Below, in pieces: positions 1 through 8,862 of a stretch of DNA of 64,000 nucleotides. This stretch comes from Phenylobacterium sp. (GTDB taxonomy: Bacteria > Pseudomonadota > Alphaproteobacteria > Caulobacterales > Caulobacteraceae), in assembly GCF_004297125.1 (NCBI RefSeq), contig NZ_SCVD01000020.1, positions 400,501-464,500 on the forward strand, read 5' to 3'. The notes beneath the pieces were generated by a model. The model had not been told where the DNA came from. It searched no databases and saw nothing but the letters and a program-made list of their open reading frames with translations. Each line of letters begins with the position of its first letter. The first letter of the stretch is position 1. The translations under genes were made by a program, and so were the position numbers.

Positions 1-397
1 CGATGCCTTCCAGGTGCTGCAGCAACGCGCCGGCTTCGGCGTCGACGAGATCGAAGCGGATGTCAGACGGACTCAGGAGGGTGTCGTCCGCTTCCGAGAG
101 CCGCAGCCCGCACATCGACCACCTGGGGAAACGCCTGTGGTCGATCGGGGTCAGCAACCTCAGCCTGGCGTCGCAGTTGCGCCCGTCGGTCGCGATCCGC
201 TCGTAGCAGGCGATCACCCGGGCCTCGGGGCCTTCCAGAACCTGGACGAAGCTCTCGCCGTCGGCGAGCAGGAAGCCGGTGATCGCGTCGGCGCGGTTTC
301 GCCGTGCCGAGACCACGAGGATGTCCTCCATCGTGCCGGCGATACGGGACCCCGCCTCCGGCGAGATGCGGCTGACATACAGGAGACGGCAAAGCAT
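1..397 (-). CDS. BLUF-domain blue-light sensor, 3' end outside window
   Basis: The minus-strand frame starting at the ATG at 395-397 gives at least 132 residues of a BLUF (FAD blue-light sensing) domain and runs off the left edge without a stop. Visible hallmarks in order are LLYVSR near residue 4 (flavin-side Tyr), RRNRADAITGFLL (the Asn and the ITG motif), FVQVLEGPE (the Gln that switches on illumination) and RWSM (the Trp/Met strand). BLUF proteins bind FAD and relay light to a partner or fused output domain. Whether an output domain follows cannot be seen. No clear Shine-Dalgarno precedes the ATG. It is on the same strand as, and 66 bp downstream of, the alpha-glucuronidase stop, and has no obvious functional link to it. 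Confidence 0.85.
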   Translation of the reverse strand, partial: MLCRLLYVSRISPEAGSRIAGTMEDILVVSARRNRADAITGFLLADGESFVQVLEGPEARVIACYERIATDGRNCDARLRLLTPIDHRRFPRWSMCGLRLSEADDTLLSPSDIRFDLVDAEAGALLQHLEGI

Positions 398-463
398 CGG
401 GCGCCGACGAATAAAGCGAAGCTGGAGCGATGCAACCCCTCGCCCCTCCCCCGCCCGGTCGGG

Positions 464-2569
464 TCAGCCGCCCGGCGCGTAAGGGAAGCTGAGCGCTTCG
501 TACCACTCCAGCGGATGCGGCGGCGGGGCGTAGCCCGCGGGCAGCGGGCGCTTCGAGAAGGTCTGGAAATAGGCGATGCAGGCGTCGCGCCACCACTGGG
601 CCTCGTTCTCCTGGATCGCCAGGTAGGCCGCCACCTGGGCGTGGCGTTCCGGATCGACATAGGGCGCCATGGCCGCCCAGCTCCGGCGCATCGCCTTCAC
701 CTCGTCGACGCCCCTGGAATAGCGCACCACCAGCTCGTCCCAGACGGTGCGGCCGGAGGCGGTCTTGCGGTCCCAGGGCACGCGGTGGAACCACAGCAGG
801 TAGCGTTCGTCCGCCGCCAGGGCCTTGCCGGCTTCCGGTGCATACTGGGCCACGGCGTTGCTGCCGCTGGCCATGCGGTCGAAGCCGATCCCGTCGGGCG
901 AGGCCCGGTGATAGTAGACGCTGGTCCAGTCGGCGCGCTCCCCGCCCGCCACCCACGGGCCCGGCCCGTAGTGGTGGCTGTTGCCCATGATGTGATGCAG
1001 GCCCAGCGGGGTCATGTAGTTCACCATCGTCTCGCGCGACGACAGCATCATCTCCGTGACCGGCTTCACGAACGCCGGGTCGTTGGAGAAGGTCATCCGC
1101 GCCCACGCCTCGGCGATGGCCTTCGAGGTCAGGTTCGGGTCCCAGGCCAGGCGGCCGAAGGCGTACCAGTTGGCCTGGTCGAAGTGCGAGCCGGACCAGT
1201 TCCGGTCGGCCCCGATGTTGGCCACCCCCGCCATGCCGGTCAGCGTCTGGCCCGTGGCCTCGCCGTCGACGACCTTGGCGACGGTCGTCCCCTTGCCGGC
1301 CCGCCAGGTGTCGGCCTGCAGCGCCTCTTCCCAGAGCGGGCCCTGGAAGACCAGGTGGGTGGCGAAGCCCAGGTATTCCTTGGTGACCTGGAATTCCGCC
1401 ATCAGCGGGGTCTTCGGCATGGCCCCGAACAGCGGGTGGAACGGCTCGCGCGGCTGGAAGTCCAGCGGCCCGTTCTTCACCTGCACGATGACGTTCTTCG
1501 CGAACTTGCCGTCCAGCGGGACGAACTCGGACCAGGCCTGCTTGATCCGGTCCTCGGGCTGCTCGTGCGAATAGACGAAGGCGCGCCACATCACGACCCC
1601 GCCGTGCGGCCCGACCGCCTCGGCCAGCATGTTGGCTCCGTCCGCGTGGGTGCGGCCGTAGTCCTGCGGCCCCGGCTGGCCCTCGGAATTGGCCTTCACC
1701 AGGAAGCCGCCGAAGTCGGGGATGGCGCGGTAGATCTCGTCGGCCTTGGCCTTCCACCAGGCGCGGACGGCGGGGTCCAGCGGGTCGGCGGTGGCCAGGC
1801 CGCCGATCTCCTTGGGCGCCGAAAACCGGGCCGACAGGTAGACCTTGATCCCATACGGCCGCAGCACCTCGGCCACCGCGGCGGCCTTCTCCAGGTAGGG
1901 CTCGGTGAGGCTGTCGGCCTTGGCGTTGACGTTGTTGAGGACCGTGCCGTTGATCCCCAGCGAGGCGTTGGCGCGGGCATAGTCGACGTAGCGGGGGTCC
2001 CTGTAGTCCGGCAGCTTCCACCAGTCCCAGATCGACTGGCCCGCATAGCCGCGCTCCACCGAGCGGTCGAGGTTGTCCCAGTGGTTCAGCAGCCGCAGCT
2101 TCACGGCGGGCGCGGAGGCGACCTCGATCCTGTCCAGCGGCTGGCGCGTCTGGACCAGCCGCAGGAAATGGAACGCGCCATACAGCACCCCCACGTCCGA
2201 GTTGGCGGCGATGACCGTCGTCGGCCGGCCGTCCACCTGCATGGAGCGGATGACATAGCCCTCGGGCCCGGCCGCCTGCAGCGGCAGCTTCAGCCCCGCG
2301 ATCCGCGCCTGGGACGCGGTCCCGGCCAGCAGGGCCGCTCGGGTCGACGGAGCGGCTCCGCCCCGCAGGCCCGCCAGGCCCCGTTCCAGCTCGGCGCGCG
2401 CGGCCTGCAGCGTCGGGCTCTCGCCCAGCACCGTGACCCCGCCCACCGCCGCCGCGCCCTCCACCGGCCGATAGCGGAGCCAGAGGTCGTAGCCGTCCTC
2501 TGCACGGGCGGCCGTGGCGCAGGAGACCGACGCGGCGGCCAGCAGGGCGAGCAGGGGACGGCGCTTCAT
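464..2569 (-). CDS. aguA: GH67 alpha-glucuronidase, exported
   Basis: A 701-residue GH67 alpha-glucuronidase, which removes (4-O-methyl)glucuronic acid from the non-reducing end of xylooligosaccharides. Residues 1-23 form a signal peptide ending in TAARA. The family core is full length. The segment [12 protein letters not shown] (around residue 290) carries the likely acid/base Glu, and [20 protein letters not shown] (around 390) belongs to the active-site strand. The start is set by AGGAG seven bases before the ATG. It is transcribed divergently from the mannonate dehydratase gene. The shared 105-bp gap holds the palindrome TGGTCAGACCA, a likely operator. The released glucuronate would feed the uronate pathway that the neighbouring gene serves. 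Family assignment is firm; export to the periplasm is inferred from the signal peptide. Confidence 0.93.
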   Translation of the reverse strand: MKRRPLLALLAAASVSCATAARAEDGYDLWLRYRPVEGAAAVGGVTVLGESPTLQAARAELERGLAGLRGGAAPSTRAALLAGTASQARIAGLKLPLQAAGPEGYVIRSMQVDGRPTTVIAANSDVGVLYGAFHFLRLVQTRQPLDRIEVASAPAVKLRLLNHWDNLDRSVERGYAGQSIWDWWKLPDYRDPRYVDYARANASLGINGTVLNNVNAKADSLTEPYLEKAAAVAEVLRPYGIKVYLSARFSAPKEIGGLATADPLDPAVRAWWKAKADEIYRAIPDFGGFLVKANSEGQPGPQDYGRTHADGANMLAEAVGPHGGVVMWRAFVYSHEQPEDRIKQAWSEFVPLDGKFAKNVIVQVKNGPLDFQPREPFHPLFGAMPKTPLMAEFQVTKEYLGFATHLVFQGPLWEEALQADTWRAGKGTTVAKVVDGEATGQTLTGMAGVANIGADRNWSGSHFDQANWYAFGRLAWDPNLTSKAIAEAWARMTFSNDPAFVKPVTEMMLSSRETMVNYMTPLGLHHIMGNSHHYGPGPWVAGGERADWTSVYYHRASPDGIGFDRMASGSNAVAQYAPEAGKALAADERYLLWFHRVPWDRKTASGRTVWDELVVRYSRGVDEVKAMRRSWAAMAPYVDPERHAQVAAYLAIQENEAQWWRDACIAYFQTFSKRPLPAGYAPPPHPLEWYEALSFPYAPGG

Positions 2570-2606
2570 GAACTCGCTCCTAGTGGTCGTAACACTAACC
2601 TTCTAT

Positions 2607-2617
2607 TGGTCAGACCA
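2607..2617. promoter_or_regulatory. Palindromic operator TGGTCAGACCA, aguA-manD gap
   Basis: A perfect 5+1+5 inverted repeat (TGGTC-A-GACCA) lies in the 105-bp gap between the divergent alpha-glucuronidase and mannonate dehydratase genes. A TTGACA hexamer follows at 2623-2628. The same 11-mer with matching flanks occurs upstream of the GH43-GH3 operon. Size and symmetry fit a FadR-type GntR operator, and such a regulator is encoded next door. Binding is inferred. Confidence 0.65.
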
Positions 2618-2674
2618 CATCGTTGACAACCCTTCTGTGCCGGCCTACCCAGAACCCGCGTACGAAAGGCCTCC

Positions 2675-3886
2675 ATGCCCAAGATCACCGCCGCCAGGAC
2701 GATCGTCACCTGCCCGGGGCGAAACTTCGTCACCCTGAAGATCGAGACCTCGGACGGCGTCCACGGCGTCGGCGACGCGACGCTGAACGGCCGCGAGCTG
2801 TCGGTGAAGAGCTACCTCGACGACCACGTCATCCCCTGCCTGATCGGCCGCGACGCCCACCAGGTCGAGGACATCTGGCAGTACCTCTACAAGGGGGCCT
2901 ACTGGCGGCGCGGACCGGTGACGATGAGCGCCATCGCCGCCGTCGACATGGCGCTGTGGGACATCAAGGGCAAGATCGCCGGCCTGCCGGTCTACCAGCT
3001 CCTGGGCGGCGCCAGCCGGGCGGGCGTCATGGTCTACGGCCACGCCAACGGCGAGACGATCGAGGACACCGTCGCCGCGGCCCGGGACTACCAGGCGGCC
3101 GGCTACAAGGCCGTGCGGCTGCAGACCGGCGTGCCCGGGTTCAAGGGCACGTATGGCGTCTCCAAGGACAAGCTGTTCTACGAGCCGGCCGACGCCGATC
3201 TGCCCACCGAAACGACCTGGGCCAGCGAGCCCTACATGCGTGTCGTGCCCGAGCTGTTCGCCGGCGCCCGCGAGGCGCTGGGCTGGGAGATCCACCTCCT
3301 GCACGACGTCCACCACCGGCTGAAGCCCATCGAGGCGGGCCGCCTGGGCAAGGACCTGGAGCCTTACCGCCCGTTCTGGATGGAGGACCCGACGCCGGCC
3401 GAGAACCAGGACGCCTTCCGCCTGATCCGCCAGCACACCACCACGCCCCTGGCCGTGGGCGAGATCTTCAACTCGATCTGGGACTGCAAGGGCCTGATCG
3501 AGAACCAGCTCGTCGACTACATCCGCGCCACGGTCACCCATGCCGGCGGCATCACCCACCTGCGCCGGATCGCCGGCCTGGCCGACCTCTACGGCGTGCG
3601 CACCGGCTGCCATGGCGCCACCGACCTGTCGCCGGTCTCGATGGCCGCGGCCCTGCACTTCGACCTGTCGGTCCCGAACTTCGGCGTCCAGGAGTACATG
3701 CGCCACACGGCCGAGACCGACGCGGTCTTCCCCCACGCCTACAGCTTCGAGGGCGGCCTGCTGCACCCCGGCGAGGCGCCGGGCCTGGGCGTCGACATCG
3801 ACGAGGCGGCTGCCGCGGAATTCCCCTACCGCCGCGCCTACCTGCCCGTGGCGCGGCTGCAGGACGGGACCATGCACGACTGGTGA
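2675..3886 (+). CDS. manD: D-mannonate dehydratase (enolase superfamily)
   Basis: A 403-residue enolase-superfamily enzyme of the RspA/ManD type. It converts D-mannonate to 2-keto-3-deoxygluconate in D-glucuronate catabolism. Metal and catalytic residues are recognisable: DVHH (Asp ligand plus catalytic His, near residue 210), MEDPTP (Glu, near 236), AVGEIF (Glu, near 262) and HGATDLSP (His/Asp, near 313). This matches the high-activity ManD pattern rather than the low-activity gluconate/mannonate variants, though I cannot prove that by eye. GAAAGG precedes the ATG. A TTGACA at 2623-2628 may be its -35 element. It is divergent from the GH67 gene and followed after 29 bp by the GntR-family regulator, so enzyme and regulator are probably co-transcribed. 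Confidence 0.93.
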   Translation: MPKITAARTIVTCPGRNFVTLKIETSDGVHGVGDATLNGRELSVKSYLDDHVIPCLIGRDAHQVEDIWQYLYKGAYWRRGPVTMSAIAAVDMALWDIKGKIAGLPVYQLLGGASRAGVMVYGHANGETIEDTVAAARDYQAAGYKAVRLQTGVPGFKGTYGVSKDKLFYEPADADLPTETTWASEPYMRVVPELFAGAREALGWEIHLLHDVHHRLKPIEAGRLGKDLEPYRPFWMEDPTPAENQDAFRLIRQHTTTPLAVGEIFNSIWDCKGLIENQLVDYIRATVTHAGGITHLRRIAGLADLYGVRTGCHGATDLSPVSMAAALHFDLSVPNFGVQEYMRHTAETDAVFPHAYSFEGGLLHPGEAPGLGVDIDEAAAAEFPYRRAYLPVARLQDGTMHDW

Positions 3887-3915
3887 CCGGCGCGTTCGAT
3901 ACGGGAGGCGAATTC

Positions 3916-4713
3916 ATGATATCGACAGGCCCGCCTCCCGGCGCAGCAAGGAAATCCCAGACGCCCATGGCCGTCAGCGGCAAGCTCTACCGTCGCCTCG
4001 CCGACTCCATCGCCGCCGAGATCGAGGCGGGGAAATACAATGTGGGCGAACGCCTGCCGACCGAGCGCGAGCTGGCCGAGCAGTTCGGGGTCAGCCGCCC
4101 GTCCCTGCGCGAGGCGCTGATCGCGCTCGAGATGCTGGGCATGATCGAGGCCCGCCACGGCCTGGGCATCTACGTCACCCGCGCCCAGCTGCCGCTCACC
4201 GCCGCGGCCTACGACTTCGAGATCGGGGCGTTCGAGCTGATCGAGGCGCGCCGCCTGTTCGAGGGCGAGGCCGCCGCCCTGGCCGCCGCCACCATCGACG
4301 ACGAGGCGCTGGCCGAGCTGGAGCGCCTGCTGGGCCTGATGTCCGACGAGGACGAGCTGAAGGCCGAGGACGCCGACAGGGAGTTCCACATGGTGATCGC
4401 CCGGGCGACCGGGAACGGGGCCATCGTGGCTACGATCGAGAACCTGTGGGAGCTGCGCAACCGCTCACCGCTGGCCCGCAACATCCTGACCCGCGCCCGC
4501 GGCGGCGGCCTGGAACCGCGCATCGTCGAACACCGCCGGGTGGTGGACGCCCTGAAGGCCCACGACCCCGCCGAGGCCCGCCAGGCCATGCGCGACCACC
4601 TGGAACGCGTGATCGAACACCTCCTGCACGCCACCGAGACCGAGGCGATGGAAAAGGCCCAGCAGGAGAGCGAGGCCCGCCGCAGCCAGGTGGCCAAGCG
4701 AATAGCGCTCTAG
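3916..4713 (+). CDS. FadR-subfamily GntR transcriptional regulator (UxuR/ExuR-like)
   Basis: A 265-residue GntR-family repressor. A winged helix (LYRRLADSIAAEIEAGKY, then RLPTERELAEQFGVSRPSLR) covers about residues 22-90, followed by an all-helical FCD effector domain (AREFH-type DREFHMVIARATGN around residues 155-170, and EHRRVVDALKAHDPAEAR near 215). FadR-type regulators beside uronate genes usually bind uronates or KDG and dissociate from DNA. The start at 3916 is preferred because GGGAGG lies seven bases upstream; an internal ATG at 3967 has no such site. It probably acts at the TGGTCAGACCA palindromes at 2607-2617 and 12990-13000. That target assignment is inference from position and symmetry. 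Confidence 0.9.
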   Translation: MISTGPPPGAARKSQTPMAVSGKLYRRLADSIAAEIEAGKYNVGERLPTERELAEQFGVSRPSLREALIALEMLGMIEARHGLGIYVTRAQLPLTAAAYDFEIGAFELIEARRLFEGEAAALAAATIDDEALAELERLLGLMSDEDELKAEDADREFHMVIARATGNGAIVATIENLWELRNRSPLARNILTRARGGGLEPRIVEHRRVVDALKAHDPAEARQAMRDHLERVIEHLLHATETEAMEKAQQESEARRSQVAKRIAL

Positions 4714-4739
4714 GGCCGGCGTGGCGCGCGCACGCCGCC

Positions 4740-4774
4740 GGCGCCGTCCAGGGAGGCCTTCCCCGGACGGCGCC
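4740..4774. terminator. Hairpin between convergent genes
   Basis: A perfect 10-bp stem, GGCGCCGTCC at 4740-4749 paired with GGACGGCGCC at 4765-4774, with a 15-base loop. It sits between the convergent regulator and PEPxxWA-CTERM genes and is well placed as a bidirectional terminator. There is no T-tract, so Rho-independent function is not certain. Confidence 0.55.
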
Positions 4775-4784
4775 GTCGCAGCCG

Positions 4785-5780
4785 TCAGGCCGCCGCGAGG
4801 CGACGCCGCCGGATCATCGCGCCGACACTGCCAAAGCCGGTGATCATCAGCGCCCACGTGCCCGGTTCCGGGACGCCGCCGGTCGGCGGCCCGACGAGGC
4901 CGGTCAGGAAGGTTCCCGATGCGGAAGTGTAGCTGAGGCCGCTGGCCAGGGGGCCGAAACCGAGGCTGGCCGTATGCCCGAACAGGCAATCCGTGCCGGC
5001 GCGGCAGTCGAGCTGCAGGTCGGCCCCGATGCCCATGGTCGTCATGCCCACCGGAATGGACAGGATCGCCGACAGCGTGCCGCCGACCCCATTGGCCGAG
5101 AAGGTCCACTGGGGCGAGCTGTCGTACGAATAGACCCCGCCCTCGTTGAAGCTCATGCGGTTGTTGTACAGGCCGGCGCCGTCGTCGAACGTGACGCCCT
5201 GGCCGGATGTGTTGCCGCAGGCCCCGCAGCCGGCGAGGAAGAGTTGCGCCGATCCGCCCTGGTTGGCGGCGCCGGGTCCGAGCAGGATCGAGCCGTCCAC
5301 GCTATAGGAAACGGCCAGCTCGATGGCGCTCCCAGACGTGTTGTTGAAGTAGACGGTGTCGAAGATGTAGTCGCTGACGAAGCCCAGCGGGCTCCCGAAG
5401 TTGTTGACGTAGCTGTTGTCGACGGTTCCCTTGAGCTGCCCGGTCGTGAGGTCCGCCGACCCGTAGGCGCTGGACGAGAAGGCCACGTCGCCCGCACCGC
5501 CGGGTATGAAGGCGGAGGCGTACACGCTGTAGATGTTTCCGCCGTTGGTCCCGGCCGAGGCCGTGCCGCCGTCGGTCGGATTCACGCCGGTGTAGAACGG
5601 GTCAACGACGCCGTTGGTGATCCCGATCGACGCGCCGTGTACGTGCGGCCCTTGGTGGGCCTGCGCGTTGGCGCGAGCGGTCGATTGAGGTCCAAAGACG
5701 ACGATGGGTTCGGCGTAGGCCGCGCCCGCCGCACCGATCATCAGAACCGCCGCGCTGGCGGCGAACAAGTATCTGCGCAT
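4785..5780 (-). CDS. PEPxxWA-CTERM sorting-domain protein
   Basis: A 331-residue exported protein with an N-terminal signal peptide (RRYLFAASAAVLMIGAAGAA, cleaved near AYA). It ends in the anchor VPEPGTWALMITGFGSVGAM followed by an Arg-rich tail (RRRR), which is the PEPxxWA-CTERM/exosortase-sorting signature. The middle is low in charged residues and rich in Gly, Ser and Asn, with two Cys-containing segments (AGCGACG and LDCRAGTDC). It has no recognisable catalytic domain. An ATG eight codons further upstream exists, but GGAG lies about nine bases before the ATG at 5778-5780, so I use that one. The protein is probably processed and anchored or released at the cell surface by an exosortase encoded elsewhere. 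Its role is unknown. Confidence 0.85.
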   Translation of the reverse strand: MRRYLFAASAAVLMIGAAGAAYAEPIVVFGPQSTARANAQAHQGPHVHGASIGITNGVVDPFYTGVNPTDGGTASAGTNGGNIYSVYASAFIPGGAGDVAFSSSAYGSADLTTGQLKGTVDNSYVNNFGSPLGFVSDYIFDTVYFNNTSGSAIELAVSYSVDGSILLGPGAANQGGSAQLFLAGCGACGNTSGQGVTFDDGAGLYNNRMSFNEGGVYSYDSSPQWTFSANGVGGTLSAILSIPVGMTTMGIGADLQLDCRAGTDCLFGHTASLGFGPLASGLSYTSASGTFLTGLVGPPTGGVPEPGTWALMITGFGSVGAMIRRRRLAAA

Positions 5781-5866
5781 TACCCCACTCCTGATCCTGG
5801 ACATTGCTGTCAGTGGGGAGTGCGCAGACCGAGGGAATTGCGGGCCACCACGACCGCAGGAAAATC

Positions 5867-8176
5867 TCAGCAGTAGCGGGCTTCGGCCTGCTCGGCCCTC
5901 CGGCGGGCGTCGGCCGCGTCCTTCTGGCCCAGGCGTCCGGCCGCCGCGATGGCGTCCCAGGTCGCGGTCGACCGGCGGGCCATCGCGCAGGCTTCGCGCC
6001 GTCGACCGGCCTCGGCGAAGACCCGCGACGTGAACTCCAGCCCGACGGCCAGGTCCCGCTCGCGCGCCGGATCGCCGCGCGCGAGCCTCGCCCGGGCTTC
6101 CCGCAAAGCGAGTGAGAGTCGCGCCGGCGCGATGGCCTCGACAGGTCGCTGCAGGTCCGCAAGCAGCGTCGCTTCATGACCATAGAGAACGAGGAGCAGC
6201 TTCTCGGCCTGCGCGTCAGGGCCGTAGGAGAGCACCCGCTGCATGACCGCCTCTCCCTCCCGGGCCTTATCGAGCGCGGCGGGCTTTTGCGCCATGTCGC
6301 TCAGCGTGCCGCTGACGTTCCAGGCGCTCTCGCCCTTCCGCGCCAGCCATTCCAGCTTCTCGCCGCGCCGCAGCCGCTCGTCGACGATGGCTTCGGCCGC
6401 CCGGTAGGGTTCCAGAGCTTCCGGGATGTGGTTCGCGTAATAGGTTGCGTCCCCAAGCCGGTTCAGGATCCCGACCTCGACGAGCTTTGCCTCGTCAGTC
6501 TCCAGCTTCAGCCGGCGCAGCTCCGCGAGGGCGGCCTGCAATACGGGGATCGCATCCGCGGGCCGGTTCTCGCCCCAGGTCAGGTCGTAAGCGCGGTCCT
6601 TCTCCGTCTCCAGCAACCCCAGCCTGGCGCTCGTGCGACCCGGTTCCTGCTTCAAGGCCTGCAGGAAGAAGTTGCGGCCGCGCTCGGTCGCCGCGCGGGA
6701 TTCCGCGGTGTCGGGCTTCAGGGTCCAGCGATCGACTTCGATCCACCCGCGGAGCTCCAGCGCCTCAGCCGAACCCGGCTGCGCCGCCAGCACGCCAGCC
6801 GCGAGCGCCTCGGCGCGATCCAGGGATCGCTCCGCCGCGGCCGGCTGACCGAGGTTGGCGATGTTGGTGATCCCCTGCACCCGGGCCAGGCGTCGATACC
6901 CCTGGGCGATCTCGAGCCGCAGATCGACGGGCGCGCCCGGCGAGGCGCTCAGGCGGTCGAGGTAGCGGCCCGCGGTCTGGGCCAGGTTGACCCGAGCCTC
7001 CACGGTGCCGGGCGCGTTCGCCAGCCGGTCGTAGAGGTCGAACAGCATGTAGCGCGAGATGGCCCGCACCTCGCTGAACCGCCGCTCGGACTGCGCGCGG
7101 GCCCGCTCCGCCGCCACGTAGTTCGCGGTCGCGACGCCCGCGGAACACGCCAGCACGAGCATGGCCGCCGCCGTCATGGCCACGCCCACCCGGTGGCGTC
7201 GAACGAAGAGGCGAGCGCGGTAAGCGAACGAGGCGGGCCGCGCGCGCACCGGCAGCCGCTCGCGCCAGCGGTCGATGTCGGCGATCAGCGCCGCGACGCT
7301 GCTGTAGCGGTCGTCCTCCGCCGGCGAGGCGGCCTTGTTCGCGATCGCAGCGAGGTCGGGCTCGCCCATGCCGCCGATCAGTTGCCCGAGCACCACGCCG
7401 AGGGCGAAGACATCATCGGCGATGCTGGCCGCGGCCCCGGCCGCACGCTGCGGACTGGCGAAGCCATGGGTCATTGGCCCATGCGCCGCGGAGTGGCCGT
7501 CGTCGTCCGTGTCCGTGAGGCGCGCGAGGCCGAAGTCCAGCAGCCGGACGCGACCGTCGCGATCCACCATGATGTTCGACGGCTTGAGATCGCCATGGAC
7601 GATCAGCCGGCTGTGCGCGAACTGCACGGCCTCCGCGGCGTCCCTGAACAGGCCCACACGGCCCCGAGCCGGATGATCTGCCGACGCGACGTCGATCGTC
7701 TCGCCGTCGACATACTCCATGATCACATAGGCCAGGCCGTCGGCCGTCAGGCCGCCGTCGATGACGCGTGCGATGGAGGGCGCTTCAAGCTTCGCGAGTA
7801 GACGCCGTTCGACCGCGAACCGCTCCGCCGCGAGCGCACCCAGCTCGGCGTGGAGGAACTTCACCGCGACACGCTGCTCGTAGAGCCCGTCGTCACGCTC
7901 CGCGAGCCAGACGCTACCCATGCCGCCGCTGCCGATCTGACGGATCAACCGGAACGGCCCAACTCGGTCCGGCGGTTCGATCGGCGCGCTGAGCCCGGCG
8001 TCCGTCGGCAACATGGCCCGCGCCGCCGCGGCGCTCCGTTCGAGGGCCTCGACGCGGGCCACGATGTCGGGAGTCTCCGCCTTGAGAAGACGGTCTCGTG
8101 ACTTCGGGCGGGCGCTGAGGCGCTCGAACAGCGCGAGCGCCCGCCGCTCGACCTCAGCCGACCGCGGAGAGTTCAT
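5867..8176 (-). CDS. Transmembrane Ser/Thr protein kinase with C-terminal repeat region
   Basis: A 769-residue Hanks-type kinase. Kinase motifs run from about residue 73: the glycine loop GSGGMGSVW, VAVKFL (ATP-binding Lys), HGDLKPSN (catalytic Asp, with Gly where most kinases have Arg) and LDFGLARL. A single membrane segment (VAMTAAAMLVLACSAGVATA, near residue 330) is followed by about 430 mostly helical residues that look like degenerate TPRs and are probably extracytoplasmic. The gene overlaps the upstream ECF sigma gene by 23 bp, a pairing known from ECF groups that use kinases instead of anti-sigma factors. The HGD form means activation-loop control through the RD arginine is absent. What it senses is unknown. 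Confidence 0.88.
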   Translation of the reverse strand: MNSPRSAEVERRALALFERLSARPKSRDRLLKAETPDIVARVEALERSAAAARAMLPTDAGLSAPIEPPDRVGPFRLIRQIGSGGMGSVWLAERDDGLYEQRVAVKFLHAELGALAAERFAVERRLLAKLEAPSIARVIDGGLTADGLAYVIMEYVDGETIDVASADHPARGRVGLFRDAAEAVQFAHSRLIVHGDLKPSNIMVDRDGRVRLLDFGLARLTDTDDDGHSAAHGPMTHGFASPQRAAGAAASIADDVFALGVVLGQLIGGMGEPDLAAIANKAASPAEDDRYSSVAALIADIDRWRERLPVRARPASFAYRARLFVRRHRVGVAMTAAAMLVLACSAGVATANYVAAERARAQSERRFSEVRAISRYMLFDLYDRLANAPGTVEARVNLAQTAGRYLDRLSASPGAPVDLRLEIAQGYRRLARVQGITNIANLGQPAAAERSLDRAEALAAGVLAAQPGSAEALELRGWIEVDRWTLKPDTAESRAATERGRNFFLQALKQEPGRTSARLGLLETEKDRAYDLTWGENRPADAIPVLQAALAELRRLKLETDEAKLVEVGILNRLGDATYYANHIPEALEPYRAAEAIVDERLRRGEKLEWLARKGESAWNVSGTLSDMAQKPAALDKAREGEAVMQRVLSYGPDAQAEKLLLVLYGHEATLLADLQRPVEAIAPARLSLALREARARLARGDPARERDLAVGLEFTSRVFAEAGRRREACAMARRSTATWDAIAAAGRLGQKDAADARRRAEQAEARYC

Positions 8177-8717
8177 CCTGCGTGAGGTAGTTGTGCAGCC
8201 AGGTTCGCGCCGCCTGCCAGCGGCGCTTCACCGTGCGCTCGGCGATGCCGGTGGTTCGGGCCGTTTCCTCGACGCTGAGGCCCAGGCCGAAGCGCAATTC
8301 AACGATCCGGCTGTGCTCGGGCGAGAAGCGCTCCAGCGCCGCAATGGCGTCGTCGAGCGCCTCGACATTCACGCCTGTGGCCGGCCCACCGGGCCACCGC
8401 GTCAGGAGGGCGGGCTGGCGACGCTTGGCGGCGAGCGCGCGGCGCGCTTCGTCGATGAGCACCCGGCGCATGGTTCGGGAGGCGAGCGCCAGCAGGTGCT
8501 CGCGTTGATCGACGCTCTCGAGTCCCGAGCGGATCAGGCGAAGTATCGTCTCGTTCACGAGCTCTGTGGCCTGCAGGGCGTGACGCTGCGCGTCGGTGCA
8601 GATGATCCGGCGCGCGATACGGCGCAGTTCATCGTAGTGCTGCGCAAGCAGCTGAGGCGCTCTGGGCTCTCGCCCCGCAAAGGCCGACGATGGCTGGATG
8701 ACCGTCATGATACCCAT
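8154..8717 (-). CDS. ECF-type RNA polymerase sigma factor
   Basis: A 187-residue sigma-70-like protein of the ECF type that travels with Ser/Thr kinases. Region 2 is visible as YDELRRIARRI...LQATELVNETILRL. Region 4 HTH is ELRFGLGLSVEETARTTG followed by IAERTVKRRWQAARTWL. The gene directs transcription of unknown promoters. Its stop lies 23 bp inside the kinase gene, so the two are translationally linked, and the kinase is the likely activator. No anti-sigma factor gene is nearby. The first ATG has AGGAAC just upstream; a second ATG three codons later is possible. The 145 bp between this gene and the GH3 gene hold no gene. Confidence 0.9.
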   Translation of the reverse strand: MGIMTVIQPSSAFAGREPRAPQLLAQHYDELRRIARRIICTDAQRHALQATELVNETILRLIRSGLESVDQREHLLALASRTMRRVLIDEARRALAAKRRQPALLTRWPGGPATGVNVEALDDAIAALERFSPEHSRIVELRFGLGLSVEETARTTGIAERTVKRRWQAARTWLHNYLTQDELSAVG

Positions 8718-8862
8718 GTTCCTCGCTCCGGCGCGCGATGCAAGGTCCGCGCCATGCGCGGTTGCAGTGAGCCGGCGGCGGCCGGTCCTTCGGCGTGGGT
8801 TGGGCGGACCCCGCGAACGCGCGCCTTAGTCGTGACCCGGCGCCCTCGCGATCTCCCGACGC

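Noticed and set aside
14..2626. Long plus-strand frame opposite the alpha-glucuronidase gene
   Set aside because: Its translation is Arg/Gly/Val-rich without any motif. It is the usual antisense shadow of a GC-rich gene, and the opposite strand encodes a full GH67 enzyme.
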